Shown piece after piece: positions 4,914 through 5,205 of a DNA stretch of 5,205 bases (positions within the stretch are counted from its first letter, which is position 1; every line of letters begins with the position of its first letter). The translations under genes and the position numbers were made by a program. Source of the DNA: an uncultured Brevundimonas sp. (lineage in GTDB: Bacteria; Pseudomonadota; Alphaproteobacteria; Caulobacterales; Caulobacteraceae); the NCBI GenBank assembly GCA_946481405.1, contig CAMLNY010000138.1:1-5205 (forward strand). Reading direction: 5' to 3'. The notes beneath the pieces are model-generated. The model had not been told where the DNA came from, searched no databases, and saw only the letters and a program-made list of their open reading frames with translations.

Positions 4914-5205
4914 CAGACGTCCTCGCGAACCACGCGGGCGACTTCCTGCACGGAGGTCTCGCCGGCCATGGCTTTGGCCGCGCCGTCGTCGAGCAGGCTG
5001 GGACCGCGCTTCCGCGCCAGTTTCAGGAGGTCGGCCTCGGACGCGCCGTCGTGGATGGCGCCCTGCATCTTCGGATCGACCTCGATGACCTCATAGACGC
5101 CGAGCCGGCCCTTGTAGCCTTCGCCCCGGCACTCGGGGCAGCCGACGGGGCGGAAGACGCGGGCGCCGACGGCGATGGCGCCGCCGGTCATCTCGCTGTC
5201 GGCAA
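4913..5205 (-). CDS. gspE: Type II secretion ATPase GspE, C-terminal end (5' truncated by window edge)
   Basis: The last ~97 residues of the hexameric cytoplasmic ATPase that powers pseudopilus assembly. Visible are the second CxxC of the family's zinc-binding tetracysteine motif, in VGCPECRGEGYKGRLGVYEV, followed by a VIEVDPKMQ segment and the C-terminal AMAGETSVQEVARVVRED, which matches the usual ending of GspE. The Walker A and B boxes, the His box and the first CxxC lie beyond the right edge, so catalytic integrity cannot be judged. The frame is open to the edge, and the ATG seen at 5191 is internal. The TGA stop overlaps the gspF ATG as TGATG, which implies translational coupling. The related PilB/GspE-type ATPases share this C-terminus, but the adjacent gspF and the pseudopilin genes support GspE. 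Confidence 0.92.
   Translation of the reverse strand, partial: ADSEMTGGAIAVGARVFRPVGCPECRGEGYKGRLGVYEVIEVDPKMQGAIHDGASEADLLKLARKRGPSLLDDGAAKAMAGETSVQEVARVVREDV

Noticed and set aside
1..5205. CRISPR arrays, tRNA or rRNA genes, toxin-antitoxin or phage genes
   Set aside because: No regularly spaced repeats, cloverleaf-like sequences or recognisable small defence genes were seen on either strand.

Overview
The window looks like chromosomal DNA of a high-GC alphaproteobacterium, most likely Caulobacterales (Brevundimonas/Caulobacter-like). I base this on the style of the TonB-dependent receptor C-terminus, the strong G/C bias at third codon positions, and the protein sequences of the type II secretion genes. 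This is recognition from memory, not a database search.

Layout. (1) 3-623, plus: the C-terminal end of a TonB-dependent outer-membrane receptor, cut by the window edge and followed by a clear intrinsic terminator (651-684). (2) 729-1382, plus: a complete glutathione S-transferase family gene, with a possible 5'-UTR hairpin that overlaps its Shine-Dalgarno. (3) 1379-5205: a type II secretion system (T2SS, Gsp) locus. On the minus strand, read from the right edge, it holds gspE (3' end only), gspF (interrupted), and then gspJ and gspK. A gspN-like gene sits on the plus strand between gspF and gspJ. gspE-gspF (TGATG) and gspJ-gspK (ATGA) overlap in the way of translationally coupled operon genes.

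How the genes work together. GspE is the cytoplasmic ATPase. GspF is the inner-membrane platform protein. GspJ and GspK are minor pseudopilins of the tip complex, and GspN is an accessory inner-membrane protein. All belong to one machine that exports folded periplasmic proteins across the outer membrane. The receptor and the GST are neighbours with no evident functional link.

The most notable points are: (a) gspF carries a 44-bp insertion flanked by a 14-bp perfect direct repeat, and removing exactly 44 bp restores a 407-residue GspF; (b) the usual gspG-H-I block between gspF and gspJ is absent and an oppositely oriented gspN takes its place; (c) gspJ has no ordinary start codon within a normal leader distance. 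Together these suggest a rearranged, possibly decaying T2SS locus, or local sequence/assembly errors. I see no convincing new system, CRISPR array, RNA gene or transposase gene.
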